DNA from: Notospermus geniculatus
Taxonomy: Eukaryota; Nemertea; Pilidiophora; Heteronemertea; Lineidae
Direction of reading: 5' to 3'
Assembly: GCA_002633025.1 (NCBI GenBank)
Contig: NMRB01000089.1
Location: 587,974 to 651,973, forward strand
Length of the DNA stretch: 64,000 nucleotides
Below the pieces are notes generated by a model. It was given only the letters and a program-made list of their open reading frames with translations. It ran no database searches and was not told the origin of the DNA. Every line of letters begins with the position of its first letter. The first letter of the stretch is position 1. Made by a program: the position numbers and the translations under genes. Shown here piece by piece: positions 28,280-41,130 of the stretch.

Positions 28280-28461
28280 GGTTACTTATAAAACCCGAAA
28301 TGAAATGGCCGAAATGATCGAAATGGCCGAAATGATCGAAACGGCCGAAACGATCGAAATAGATGAAATGACTTTACACTTAGGTGGCCTATTACGATTT
28401 TTCAAGTAAACTGAGTGCTTTAAGTATAGTAGATGTACCGGTAGCAACCATGCAATAATAG
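28280..28461 (+). mobile_element. Foldback MITE, right copy cut by gap
   Basis: 182 bp, nearly identical to 11785-11966 (left arm of the other MITE), same orientation. It ends at the 'n' at 28462, so the remainder, and the host flank that would prove integration, is missing. Confidence 0.85.
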
Positions 28462-28462
28462 N
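28462..28462. other. Assembly gap (single n)
   Basis: One ambiguous base inside the MITE. Sequence identity with the left MITE stops exactly here. Similar single n's at 44405, 49387 and 56658 also sit at abrupt changes. Confidence 0.7.
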
Positions 28463-28962
28463 AGAACTGGGAGAGTAACTAACCCATTGGTAAAAGTCGG
28501 AAGTGTATATTTAATCCCGTGACAGAAAAGCGTGTTTCACCAGGGTCGTTCGCCAAAGTCCGTGAGTGGATTAGGAAGGTACAAGTGCCGAGCAAGTAAG
28601 GAATATCCAGAAGCTAAAGGAGTTCCTATTCCACAGGAATTCAGTGTCTGAGGCATCCAAAAAACAGTGTCTGATAATTGTAAGCGTACATTTGCAATTT
28701 GAAGCTGGAAATACATGTAGCTGAAATAAATAGACATCTGCTTAGGGTTTAAAGAGAAGGTGCAACGTTTTAGGGAAGCCTTTATGCAACTTGGTAACTG
28801 AACTCGACTTTCTTCAGTTGAGGAAAGAATCCATGTTATAGGAGAAAGTTTACAGTACCGTAATCAGAGTTTTTATTATAGGCCCGTCCGAAACGAATGA
28901 TAAGACCCAGAGTTATGCTGAGGCGCTGAAATTTAAAAGTATACCGTAAAGGACAAGATGTC

Positions 28963-29229
28963 ATGGTCAAATTGATACAGAAACAACTTGGTATTGATGC
29001 GCCATTTGAGAATGTACACTACTACCCTAGTACCGCCATTACAAAGATCGCTCTGACAGGTGCCAATCTTGCTCGGGTGTCGGATTTTACATCCACTTCA
29101 ACAAAGAAACTAAGCATCACTCATTCAGAAGCTGGAATTGATCACGTACCACCTTATCAAAGGAAACATATGTGGGTAAAAGCGGAGGTGCTCATCCAGC
29201 AGCCAACTCGTGAAGCAGACCGAAATTAG
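28963..29229 (+). pseudogene. SGNH-hydrolase-like C-terminal relic
   Basis: A short frame ending in TAG with VKLIQKQLGI. A paralogous piece near 46600-46680 extends upstream as SDALHLNRKGHDVMAKLTQKQLGI-type sequence, whose DxLHxNxxG motif is that of SGNH/GDSL hydrolase domains found in animal retroelements. Here only the tail and unrelated sequence remain. Low certainty. Confidence 0.25.
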
Positions 29230-29344
29230 AATGTGCATAGTAACGGAGAAGGATGCTACAATCATATACTGCTTTTAATGGTAGGCCTACTGATGCACTT
29301 AGCGGGAAATAATTGAGCAACCTTCAAGATTGAAGCGTCCACCA

Positions 29345-30600
29345 TGAGTAACTCCTGGCAGACCACGTAAGACGGATCAATATCCAACCATCATAAGTAC
29401 TGCCAAAGATTTCCTTGAGGCGAATGGGTATTCTGCACACAAACGAAGAAGAAACGAAACTGGAAGTTGTGGGGTATCCCTTGGTGACATTCAGAAGAAT
29501 CAACTTGAAACGTTCCCGGACTCCAAGAAGATGGTATTAGTCTGTCAACAGTAGCAAGGTTAATGGAGCCTCCTCGTCAAAACACTCATTCTTCTAATCG
29601 TTATACCAGTGTTATAAATGCACGCATTCTGGCAAAGGTCAATGATTTTTCTTCTAATCGTTATGCCAGTGTTATAAATGCACGCATTCCCGCAAAGGTC
29701 AAGGATTTTGCCAATGAACATATGGACATCCACTTTTGTAGAAGCAAAGTAAAATTACTTCGTGAGTTTTTTTCAGAATTTTCAAGTGATTGCAACCTCT
29801 TGTCCTGTGATGACAAGAACAAAATTAACATTGGTACAACGGCAGTTTCCAGGTATATAAACATCACGCATTCTTTCCAAAGAATGACTACCCCAACTAT
29901 TCTGACCATGATTTTCCTGAAGTCAACAGCAAACTTAATCCTTCGGGATATTTATTCCTACAATCAAAGGAGGATAGCCCAAAGACCGTATTTGACCCAG
30001 AGGGAAGGTCCCATTACCATACTCCAACAACTGGAGATTTGTTTTTTTTTTGAATGATTTGTTTTTTTTTGAATTGTAAACTTCATTTTTCTATTCACAG
30101 TAATCATACATACATATATATCATTATACATATACACACATCTTTTTACATTTTTACACATCTTTTTACATTTTTACAGTAGTTGTAATATTTGAGAATA
30201 TTTGTTTTCCGTCAGTGATAATTAAAAATTTTATTGTTACGATTTTTCTAAACTACCCATTTATAATTATTAACCAAATTTGCGAAATTGAGGTTTTGTT
30301 TCTTTGACATTTTTGGGTCCCAGCCAAAATTATGTTTTCTTAGTTGAGATGGAGATTTGTTTGTGTATGTGCGTGCTGTCGATATCATCCGTCTACAGCG
30401 GCCAATCACGCAAATGATCTTTATGAGCTTCTCTCCGAAAGGCCCAAGCCTGTTCGCATTATTTCTGATGGTGGACCTGACTGGTCTCTGAAAAGTCTCC
30501 ACAACATATTCATTTAAGGTAGGTTGTGGAAGGACTTGAAATTGGATTATCTAGCGATCACGCCTCATGCCCCCAGCAACAGCAAGGAAAAAGCCAATTG
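29345..30600 (+). pseudogene. DDE-transposase-like gene relic, copy A
   Basis: Decayed frames in order: AKDFLEANGYSAHKRRRNETG, a region ending LMEPPRQNTH, LLSCDDKNKINIG, KSTANLI, and (after a ~300-bp AT-rich insertion at about 30040-30345) ISDGGPDWS and a stop-interrupted tail. Asp in CDDK, Asp in SDGGPDW and Glu in NPIEHAW (seen in copy B) form a plausible D-D-E series. A 60-bp segment (ATAAATGCACGCATTC) is internally duplicated at 29615-29700. The superfamily is not recognised. Confidence 0.5.
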
Positions 30601-30875
30601 AACATGCATGGTCACCACTATCCAAATATCTTGTTGGAGTAACTATTGATATGAGACCCTATGGTGACGATGAGGAGCGAAATTTTGATGCTGCTTGTTG
30701 AGAAGCAATTGAAGTACTGGAGGGATAAGACGTATGATGGTTTCAAGATTTCCCCAATTAGATGTCTCGTAAGTATCGGGGACAAATAAACCGAATTATG
30801 CACTTATTAAAATTTATCCACTTTCCTGCACCGATTTGTTCTATTTTTAAAAAATTTTTTATGCTGTGGTGAAGG

Positions 30876-31334
30876 TTGAAAACATCGTTTATCCTTGAAG
30901 GAATTATAAATTACCCCAAGGTTTGTTGTCATGCAAATTTGCCATTCGGCAAAAACTTTGAAAAGATGGTACGGCATAAACGTGCTAGGAAGGATGTCGT
31001 ATATACAGTTGAACTGTGTATGCCGATTCACAGATTGCCAATTAAATCTGCCCTGGACACAGCAGGCTTACCTCGTGGACTTCTGCCTCGTTATAGGAGA
31101 AACCGCCTCCATATCATGTTCCACATCTGCGGGAAACCCCATGAACATCGGGACTACTTTGTGAAACTTTTCGAAGATGGTACAATTTCATGTGGCGGTT
31201 TGCAGAAAGCAGTCCGTGAGGACTTCCTAAATCCCTGTGCTGAAACAGGTGTTGGGACTGCTTGGAAAGCTTCTATCTGGTCCTTGGATGAAGACATTCT
31301 ATACGCCCAGTACTTCGACAGTGAGCCATGTTGA
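30876..31334 (+). CDS. Hypothetical exon
   Basis: A 150-residue open frame without a trustworthy ATG at its start (it opens with TTG; first ATG about 30966). It contains FHICGKPHEHRDYF and a mixed charged and hydrophobic composition. No family recognised. It lies inside relic DNA and may be an exon of the transposon-like gene nearby. Confidence 0.3.
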   Translation: MKTSFILEGIINYPKVCCHANLPFGKNFEKMVRHKRARKDVVYTVELCMPIHRLPIKSALDTAGLPRGLLPRYRRNRLHIMFHICGKPHEHRDYFVKLFEDGTISCGGLQKAVREDFLNPCAETGVGTAWKASIWSLDEDILYAQYFDSEPC

Positions 31335-33835
31335 TGGCATCAACATTGTCAAGGATGTTAGGTTCAAATATAGCAGAAGATTGCCATTGAGTTTTCTTCA
31401 ACCACCTATGCTACAGATGATATACATTTCTTTCAGGGAAAAGTAGCCAGAAAGCACAGGCCGGGCTACGGGTGTGTGGACTGAGGAACAAAGCGCAGCA
31501 GCTTTAAAACACCTGAATCCATTCATACAATGTAAGAAGAATGGAAGTTCCTGGTAAAAAGGATTGTCAAATTCGATAAGGAACCAATCCAGCCTGATAG
31601 GGACTAGAAAGTGTCAAATACATGGGTGAATCCTATCTCCAAAAGAAGGTTAAAGCCAGGAAAGGCTGGTAAGATGTAAACCCTTCTTCGTGATTGTTGT
31701 TTTGAGATGGGCAACAGATCAGAACGATGTACGCAGAGTGTCTAAAAATAATCCACTCATTCTGGCACTGTGCTGTTAGCAATGAGAGTGCTTCTTGTCA
31801 TGGAGTGTCGTCAAAGCTGACGAGGGATATTTCATCATGGTCCATGTTTCCCAGTACCTACTATCGCCAAGTATAGTTGAACTGATGGAGTGATGGAGTG
31901 ACAGACTCAGTATGAATAGCTTCGCTGACCTTTGGTTACCTGAGCTAAAAAAACGCAATAATGGACACTAATTTATAAGTTTTTCTAATTCAGATAATTG
32001 AAGAAGCAATGAATATGCTTGGCACTACAGAATCAACACCTCCTGATGATGTTGATTAAGCAATTACTACGAGGAAGCAACGCAAGAAGAAGTTGATGAT
32101 GTGTCCGTTGCCGTCCCCTTCCAATATTGGCAGTGAAAGTGCTGCTGCTAGTCACGATAGAGTTAATAGGCTGAGGTGGTCAAAAAGTAATTATATATGT
32201 GTTACACATACATTCAAGATTAATGGACGGCCACCAAGTTTTTGGCACATGCACTTTCAGCCCCATTGTTGATATTGAGATATCGTTAATCTTGAAATGT
32301 GCGAGGTGTGTGGTGACTATCACTAACCTCGACATTTACGTACTTCTCACTATTGGGCAGATTCACTGGCATTCGATTAACTGAAGTGTGTGAGGTGTGT
32401 GATGACTATCGCTAACCTCGACATTTACATACTTCTCGCTATTGGGCCGATTCACTGGCATTCGATTACATGAAATGTGTGAGGTCTGTGATGACTATTG
32501 CTAACCTCGACATTTATGTTCTTCTCACTACTGGGCCGATTCACTGGCATTCGACTACATGAAATGTGTAAGGTGTGTGATGACTATCGCTAACCTTGAT
32601 ATAACTTACTTCTCACTACTGGGCAGATTCACTGGCATTCGATTACCTAAAGTGTATAAGAGTCAGGCAGAACTTGGCCTTTTGGCTTGGGCAAATTTGA
32701 TTCACCTGAAGATATCAAATGCGATACGGAGGGAGTGGATAAAACCCATTTACCAATTGGAATATGGACTGTGAAGGACACTGGGTGTCGCTGTGATACA
32801 AAAGAATGTAGAATTAGTAGTAGCTTGGATCCTCCAAGGTAACAGAGAATGAGTACCATTTGTTCATATTAATTCAAAGAAAAACAATGCTCGTCTCTGC
32901 AGGTGTATTTTCATACTTTATTGATATATTGATGCGAGTGTTAACAAGGAAAGTGTTGACTTTGAAGTGTTGTCGCATGGAAACAGAAAATAAGCCATAA
33001 TTCAACACAGAAGAGTACTCTAACCAAAATTAAAGATCCATGTAACATCTGGGATGCGGAGAACTCTTCTGTTATTTACAATGAAATGTCAAGGTATGGT
33101 GGCGGGGTTGGCCTTAGAACACCCTGATCGTCTACCAAGGAACCGTCACCAAGTTTTAAATCAGTTGAAAAGTTCGATGTTGAAAAGAGATCAATCAAAA
33201 TAACTTCGTCTCTATGGCAGAGCAAAAGATGAAGAAATCATCATTGATCATCACGATTGGGAAGACGATTGTGGCTGCTTGGTACCACTCCAGGTTTTGC
33301 ACTTCAGATGCTGGATCTTATCTAATTTAGTCTTGATCCAACGTTTAAGCTTGGAAAGTTTGCGGTTACACCATTCACTTACAGCCATCAAGTCGGATAA
33401 GCAATGTATCACCAATTTTTCTTGGTCCTACAGCAATTCACAATCACAAGACAAAGGAATCATAGTACATGTACACAGCAAAATTATTTTTGCAATATCT
33501 AAGACTGTCCCATTTGAAAGTACAAAACAGACATGACAGATGGAGAAACACCTGTATGATTAGCTGTTTTTGACAGTTCCTGGAGATAATACATGTTGTA
33601 AGTATCAATTATTATGGCAGTTGCCCCTATCGAGATAAAGGCATTTCTGGAAGCAATTTCTCTTGCAAAAAAGAGCTTGAAAAGAGGTTGAATTTCACTA
33701 AAAAAGCTGCAGATAGAGAAATTGTGAGCCCCGTGGCATAAACAACCAGCGAAGACAGTGTGTGTCAGAGGGACGATGTTTTGGGCATGGGGCATATACC
33801 AGAACTGATGTTAAGTCAGCCCTCACATCAGGCCA
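31335..33835. other. Relic DNA without a supported gene
   Basis: Apart from the tandem repeat at 32294-32650, only short frames occur. 33595-33845 recurs diverged near 46010-46170 (CGTCGCTATGATNCAAG and GTGTGTC(A/G)GAGGGA words), so it belongs to the repeated transposon-like unit. Confidence 0.4.
32294..32650 (+). repeat. Four ~88-bp tandem repeats
   Basis: Units contain GAAATGTG(T/C)(G/A)AGGT, TGATGACTATCGCTAACCT, ACTTCTC and GATTCACTGGCATTCGA. They are diverged by a few percent. No frame stays open across them. Confidence 0.8.
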
Positions 33836-33852
33836 CGTTGCTATGATACAAG

Positions 33853-35170
33853 GTGGCAGGCATGGCCCTTCTTCAAGAATTTAAAGATGCTCCATCAACA
33901 TTTGAAAAGTCGGCAGATTTGATGAGCAACACCAGTTTGGTTTTACTTCAGGATATTGTTGATAAACTGCTGTGCCGCGGTTGCCAAGGAATAAGCATCA
34001 CCGTAGAGTCCAGACCAAGGGCCTCAGCTCAACAGGCAGCTGAGGAATTGGAAGCAAATTGAAAGAGTGCAGGACTGGGGTTTAATCCAAATGTAAGTTT
34101 TACATGCATTTCATTACAATAATTTCTGTTGCTGACATAATATTTGTGAATTGATATCATTGCTTTTGCAATACTTGGTCATAAAACACAGAAATCTTTT
34201 ATTTTCCAGTACAAACTTACCAAAGCAGATAGAAAGGCAAAGGAGAGGAAGAACAACTCAGGTCACAAAGAAACACTCATTCCCGCAAAGGTCAAGGATT
34301 TTGCCAAGGAACATGACATCCACGTTTGTAGAAGCAAAGTAAAATTACTTCGTGAGTTTTTTTCAGAATTTTCAAGTGATTGCAACCTCTTGTCATGTGA
34401 TGACAAGAACAAAATTAACGTTGGTACAATGGCAGTTTCCAGGTATATAATAAAAATCACGCACTTCTTTCCACAGAATGACTACCCCAACTCTTCCGAC
34501 CATGATTTTCCTGAAGTGAACAGCAAACTTAATCCTTCGGGATATTTATTCCTACAATCTAAAGAGGATAGCCCAAAGACCGTATTTGACCCAGAGGGAA
34601 GAAGGTCCCATTACCATACTCCAACAAACTGGAGATTTGTTTGTTTGTTTGTTTGTTTGTTTGTTTGTGTATGAGCGTGCTGTCCGATATCATCCGTCCA
34701 CAGCGACCAATCACGAAAATGATCTTTATGAGCTTCTTTCTGAAAGGCCCAAGCCTGTTGTAGGCATTATTTCTGATGGTGGACCTGACTGGTCTCTGAA
34801 AAGTCTCCACAATATCTTCATTTATGGTAGGTTGTGGAAGGAGTTGAAATTGGATTATCTAGCGATCACGCATCATGCCCCCGGCAACGGCAAAGAAAAC
34901 CCAATTGAACATGCATGGTCACTATCCAAATATCTTGTTGGAGTAACTACTGATAGGAGACCCGATGGTAAAGATGAGGAGCGGAATTTTGATGCCGCTG
35001 TTAAGTAGCAATTGAAGTACTAGAAGGATAAAGACGTATGATGGTTTCAAGATTTCCCCAAGAGGTGTACTCGCCAATGCTGTCCCTTCCCCATACAATG
35101 ATTTTGATGCAGTGACAGAATTTTGCAAGAATCCCAACAAGTCTACAGTCAACAAATCCTATGCTTTTCT
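33853..35170 (+). pseudogene. DDE-transposase-like gene relic, copy B
   Basis: The best copy. 33853-34062 encodes LLQEFKDAPSTFEKSADL, and after an intron-like stretch 34290-35008 encodes CDDKNKINVG, SKLNPSGYLF, DPEGRRSHYH, an (TTTG)n run at 34637-34668, ISDGGPDWSLKSLHNIF, LDYLAITHHAPG and NPIEHAWSLSKYLVG. The candidate catalytic D, D and E are all present. Frameshifts and the TTTG microsatellite break it. Copies A and C align over the same parts. Confidence 0.55.
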
Positions 35171-35699
35171 AGTGAGATTTTTCCTGACTCATTGTGTCCG
35201 TAGCTGCCATGGAACTCGAGTAGGCCTACGTGAAATGCATGGTGGACTCGTGTGAACATTGTACACAACATCCCATCAACGCCAAATCCTTCATGGAAGA
35301 GGAACAACAACTCAGCTCACAAAGAAACACTCACAAAAACTGCGGAATTATCTTGAAGCTATTGTACCTCCGAAATGGTGTAGAAACTCACTAGGTCACT
35401 AGAGGACCACCAAAAAGTTACATCCACGAAGTACAACATCGAGCAGTGTGCCTCATCTTGCCAAGGAATAAGCATCACCATAGAGTTCAGGCCAAGGGCC
35501 TCCAGCTCAACAAGCGGCTGAGGAAATTGAAGCAAATTGAAAGAGTGCTATGTTCAATCCAAATGTAAGTTATATTTTATTACAATATTGTGTTGCTGAC
35601 ACATTATTTGTGAATTGATTTAAAAATTGCTTTCCCAAAACTTGGTATTAAAATACACGTACAACAATCTTTTATTTTCCAGCACAAATTCACCAAGAA

Positions 35700-36490
35700 T
35701 GATCATGATAGGCAAAATTCACAACGTACATCCTGCACACACACACACACACACCAGCTAAAGCTTCAAAGGAAGAATCACTCATGATGGGTGGAGATAG
35801 ATGGATACCGCCATCTTATGGTCGTTACAGATGCCATGACACGTTACGTCATTGCAGTATATTTGAAAGACAAAGATGCAGGCACCGTGCTAGTGTTCAA
35901 TCCGAACATAAGTTTCATTTTATTTATGTTGCTGACACAATATTTGTGAAGTAATATTATCGCTTTTGGAAAACTTGGTCCTAAAAATACATGTACTGTA
36001 CATACAAGGGAAAACGGCGGAATCATCTTAAAGCTACTTTACCCCCTAAATGGTGCATAGCTCCAGATCACCTAAGTTGTGAGCCCCGCGATAACAACAG
36101 TGTGAATTGAAATGTATGAACCAGGAGGCGAAACCTCTGACTTTATGGTTACCTTATACTACTGTGTAAACAATGACCAACTGTTTTCGGACTATACGGT
36201 ACCACCTTAATTCCTCAAAGGTGTTACTAAAGCATTGTATTTCGTTTTTCTTCAGGTATCCCAGAACACCAAGAAGACAAGACCAATAACGTAATAAAAA
36301 AAATATTTTTTAATTTTTTTGCAATTGAAAATGATACTGTTGACCTGGTCAAAGCATACAATGACCATTTATTCAGATGCCGACACCTCGCATTGGAAGC
36401 CATTATTTTGGGGGTGATTGGCTGAACACTGATGAGTGTTTTCACTCTGTTGAACCTGAAAGCTATTTTTCAGCAATTTTTGAGGCAACA
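35700..36490. other. No supported gene
   Basis: Decayed DNA with an (AC)n run at 35736-35752 and a long A/T tract near 36296-36320. Nothing else is called. Confidence 0.4.
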
Positions 36491-36714
36491 AAGGTTTGCC
36501 AAGGAGCAACTCTTCGTCCACTGTGCATCAACTGATGGGGACAGTAGTGTTGTTAGATTTTGTGCAACTGACACTTGAGAAGCAACATCACAAATTGATA
36601 AATTTGCAGGGGAAAACAGTGGATGTTGAAATAAAGAAAACAATCAGTGAATACCCTAACTATCAGGGGAAGAAGACCTCAATCACCTTGTTACATTACA
36701 TTACCATTGAAGTC

Positions 36715-37800
36715 ATGGAGAACATCCTGATTCTCACATGCATCAGTGATGATACAGTGGACCCCGTGTACAAAGATGCTGAAGGACCCAAGTCACAACG
36801 TGACATCATTAAACAGGTGAGCCCCTATTGGTGCAGAATTGTTAAAAAACCTCTCTTTGCAGAAAGAACACATAAGATGGCTTCTGGGTAAGTTGACCAG
36901 ATTCCCACATGCATCAATGCCGATACAGTGGACCTTGTGTACGAGGTTGCTGAATGACCTACAAGCGATTACATGAAGGACAAACTGGATAGTGGGGTGG
37001 AACAACAGGCAGATGACCACACATACAGCATACAAAGCAAAAGAGAAAATGATCACACATACAGTGTTAAGGGCACCAGACGATCTCCTAGGAAGCCACA
37101 TGTGTATGTCACAACGTGACATCCTCAAACCAGTGGGCCCCAATTAGTGAAGCATTGTTGAAGAGTCTCTCTTTGCAGAAAGAGTATATAAGAGATGGGT
37201 TCTGGGTAAGTTGACAATAATTTAACCTGAATTACATTGTATAATTAGTCTGGGAGCCACGGCTCCAGAAGGAACTTTCAGATGTATTGTGTTCCCATTG
37301 AGGTCATGGAGAACATTCTCACATGAATCGATGATACAGAGGATCCTGTCTATAAGGAAGAGGAACAACCCATGTCGCAACGTGACATTCTAAAACAAGT
37401 GTGCCCCTATTGGTGCAGAATTGTTGAAGAACCTCTCTTTGCAGACAGAGAGAGAGTGCAAAAGAGATGGCTTCTGGGTAAGTTGACCAGATTCTCACAA
37501 GCATCAATGATGATACAGTGGATCCTGTCTGCAAGGAAGCGAACGACCCATTTCCCAACGTGACATTCTGAAACAAGTGTGCCCCTATTGGTGCAGGATT
37601 GTTGAAGTACCTCTCTTTGCAGAGAGAGTACACAAGAGATGGATTCTGGGTGAGTTGACCAGATTCTCACATGCCTCAATGATGACACTGTGGATCCTGT
37701 CAACAAGGAAGCGGAACGAACCATGTCACTATGTGACATCCTTGAACAAGTGTGCCCCTATTGGTGCAGAATTGTTGAAGCACCTCTTGGCGGACATTCT
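36715..37800 (+). repeat. Array of exon-like relic units
   Basis: At least five diverged copies of the ~150-bp unit with PYWCRIV and PLFA(E/D)R peptide blocks, some followed by GGGTAAGTTGACC donor-like junctions. Units at 37375-37560 and 37560-37740 are the most alike, the latter almost identical to 3420-3600. The order suggests repeated exon duplication followed by decay. Confidence 0.6.
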
Positions 37801-38032
37801 GAATCGCTATAAAGACAAGCCAGCCTGTCAGCTGCCTTTGCAGTTACATAACTGCTTTAGAGAAAATAAAAACCGATACATACTATCGTTTTCCTGGCGG
37901 ATCGTTGATCTCGGTATATTTGATGAGCTCAGTAACATTTCTGCCAAAGTGCGAGTAATTAAGCATGTATGTTGGGTGTAACTTGAGTGTGTGTCCTTAC
38001 GAAAATAGGTTTTCACTACAGATGTAAGATGA

Positions 38033-38410
38033 TACCTGGCGGGCAGAACAGGGTCTCGCATATTGTAATAGACTGTATTTTTCAGTGGGGCTGTGATTTC
38101 AGGAAGGACTTTCTTGAACTCCCCACGCTTCGGTCAATGTTCCTAAGTGCAAACGTTCTGTGCCTAACAGCCAATCAAGACACGCATGGATATCTGCAAA
38201 GCACGGCTGAGACAGTATGTGACTGTGGTGGTTGCCAGCATTGACAGACCTAATGTCAGATACTGCGTGAATAGAAGACCTCCAATTACTGGAGGCAGAA
38301 AGACTGCTGAGGCATCGTTTCCTTTTGCAGTGGACTCTCTTGAAAAGGGCTTGAAAAGAAAAAGGATGAGTTTGAAAAAACATTTGTGTATATGGCGAGT
38401 TAGCAAGTAG
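38033..38410 (+). pseudogene. RecQ-like helicase fragment, copy 1
   Basis: One frame reads HIVIDCIFQWGCDFRKDFLEL, LRSM and NVLCLTA, which follows the RecQ motif II/III spacing (DEAH then QWG.DFR...LTAT), but the DEAH box is gone. A second frame reads IDRPNVRYCVN and a Lys-rich end, matching the region before RecQ motif IV. A stretch is frameshifted between them, so this is a dead fragment. Confidence 0.5.
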
Positions 38411-38899
38411 CAGGTTGACATGTTCATTGACTGATACAAACACAAACAATTGGTAATTTTCACTCAGAATACACCTTTGTTTTCAGATAACTGCTCTGTC
38501 TGGTGCTGGCCACCATGGTGTATAAATTTGGTTTTCGAAGGGAGAAAGAAGTGACCACTGGCTTTCGAACCCACTGTCCTGTGCTCCAGCAGGCAAAGGG
38601 GGCGAAAATCGGTCTTTCACTGGTAAACTCCGTTGTGGGTTTATACATGCAAGCAACCGGTAAGTAATTTTTCCTCTCAAGGGTATTTCAGACAGTGCCA
38701 CTATAGTCAGTAATTTTGACTAACCAACCATCCAGAATTGTGACAGCAATGTTATTGTGTTGTCATATCCCAGTGAAAGAATTTCAGACGTGTCCACACC
38801 AGGATGGAGACCCTGTCCAACCAAGAAAGTAGACGAAGCAAGAACACTGAGTCACTGATATCTATTTTGATGAGTTACGTGAAACCATGTTGTTAGAGC

Positions 38900-39675
38900 A
38901 TTCCTTCTCTTAAACATGGGAGGGAGATGGAATCTGTTGCCAGGCAGACATATAATACTTTTCAGATGAATACCCATGTGAACATCCATTTCTGAAAGTG
39001 GCTTGCTTGTTGATTTGGATTTTCCCTTTCTTGGGGCATGTCCAGATTCCTTTGTGAGTTGTGACTGTTGTGGTAGTGGATTGCTTGAAATCAAATGTCC
39101 CTATTCCACTGCTTATCTATCACCACAGGAAGGGAAGTAAGAATACCTCAAGCAGGATCAAGAAGGAACATTATATTTGAATGTTAATCATTACTATTAC
39201 ACACAAATTCAAGGACAAATGGCCCTGGCAAAGAAATCTTGGTGCGAATCCTTCGTTTACACAGCTCATGGCTTCTTTCTGCAGGGAGTCCGGTTTGACA
39301 AAGAATACGGGGTCATTTTACCCAAATTTGGTGAAGTTTTTCAAGGAGCACTTGGGAAAGGAAATCCTGTTCAAGCAGGTTAAGGCCAAGAGGTATGCAG
39401 AACCTCAAACGCAGGATTCTCCTTCAGCCTGTTCTGAGCCTCTAGCATTCCCACTACAGGTTTCATCTCCTGGAGTTCAAAAATTGTCATCTCCGGCAGC
39501 ACCTCAAGATTCGTCACAACCTGCATTACATGAATGCAATTCAAAGTCTGGCAGGCCAAAGCGTGGCAAGGGGAAAGACAAGGCAAAGGGAAAAGCTCCA
39601 GCAAAACTGTTCAAACAGCCTGCATATGTTTGTAAAATTTGTGGTCAAGAATGTGTGATTGTGCCGAAAAACTAG
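38900..39675 (+). pseudogene. YqaJ-like recombinase relic, copy 1
   Basis: Aligns with 43265-44060 but has internal stops and frameshifts (a stop after GRK near 39140). Surviving pieces include CCGSGLLEIKCP and, at 39181-39675, a Ser/Pro/Lys-rich tail with VCKICGQECVIV. The exonuclease core is not intact. Confidence 0.55.
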
Positions 39676-40799
39676 TTCTTCAAAACATTTCTTGGCAAAG
39701 TTTTCTTTACACTCTCCACTTTCATACCGGGGTTATGATGATCAAGAATAAATTGACATGACATCTGTAATGTCAGTGGGGTCCCCAAGCCTAGCAAAGC
39801 AAGCATCCGCGTGCTTGCATGCGAACCGGAAGGTAGATTCTTTGATTACATTCGAGGAAACGCGACCATGATAAAAGAAAGTATCCTTGGTGGTGTGAGG
39901 GATGCTGCTGGATTAGGAAATCCTGCTGCCAAGTTTTACACAATAGTAGGGGAGCCAAACCCCAAAAATGTGCTTATTTAAGGTTTTAGGTGGTCATGCA
40001 TGTTATACTTTTTTCTTGCGAGTTTTTGGGTAGGTATACTGATTTTCCACAGGAAATAACTTGTTAACAGTTCAGATCTTCTTGCAAATTGGCTATCTGG
40101 GCCCAAATCTGAATTTTGACCTCGACATTTTTTAGCCGAAATTTAGGGGTAGGGGAAATAAGAATGCCTTTTACAGATGATTTTAATCGCTAAACCTAAA
40201 CATATTTGGTATCATTGGAAAGGATATGGGACCAGCTACAATTTGGTGCTATGCAAATTATGATGACGTCACCGATGACGTCACCAGAGCTCAAAAGGTC
40301 GCATTTTCTGAGGGCAAGTGAAAATCAGGGGTATCCGTACAAAAAAGGGTTGATATACCAAAACGCAAAATAGTTTCAAAAAGTAAAATAACCCCAAATG
40401 TAGAGGAGATGTATAGGAAGTTTTTAATACCAGAAAGATTGGTATATACCGCACAGTGAGGAAGATAACCCCTTCTCTTGAAATGGTGGAAATTCCAAAT
40501 ATGGTCATTTTCTGTGTCTGTGTCGAACAAGAATAATTTTGAAGCAAGAAGGAATTTGCTATCAGGGTACATTCATCAAACCACTATTCAAGTACAGAAT
40601 GCTGTTTTTAACACTTTCTAGGCCAGTTGTATGTGGATTTTGAAGAAAGAGATACCGGTATTCGCATTGGTTCCTGCAAGTTATGATAAGCCAATAGACT
40701 CGAACAAAAGATCATAAATGCATGTATTGACAGACTATCTTCTGATACTGAATCGAGAGACGAGGGTCTAAAAGGACTTTACTGGCTGTATAGAAAATA

Positions 40800-41130
40800 T
40801 TGGGTAAAGTTGTAAATGTAGGAGGAAACCGAAGCACACGGAAGAAACCTACGTTGTCAGAGAGAGAATCACCCTCTGTAAAGAAACACATCCGAACAGG
40901 ACTCGACCCGATACCTCACACGAGGCAGGTGTTTTTTTTAAATATCGAATCAGAATCAAGCATCTGGGAGAATATTATTGGCTCTGTAGACACTGCTAGG
41001 TGTCTTGTAAATGCAGGAGGAAACCTGTGTTGTCGGAGTGAGAATCACGTCTGTAAAGACCTACACACCCGAACAGGACTCGACCGGAGACCTCACACGA
41101 GGCAGGCACCCACTGGGAACATCGGCGGGT
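40800..41130 (+). repeat. Two ~200-bp diverged tandem copies
   Basis: GTTGTAAATGTAGGAGGAAACC...CACACGAGGCAGG at 40808-40929 recurs at 41006-41107. No gene is apparent. The rest of 39946-42415 is unremarkable, apart from two TGACGTCA-type words at 40261-40284. Confidence 0.6.

Larger units (their letters stand above)
38032..39945 (+). repeat. RecQ/YqaJ duplicon, copy 1
   Basis: About 1.9 kb matching 42416-44372 at high identity. It holds a RecQ-like fragment, a small Cys-containing exon and a YqaJ-like fragment, in the same order as copy 2. It carries more frame damage. Confidence 0.8.
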
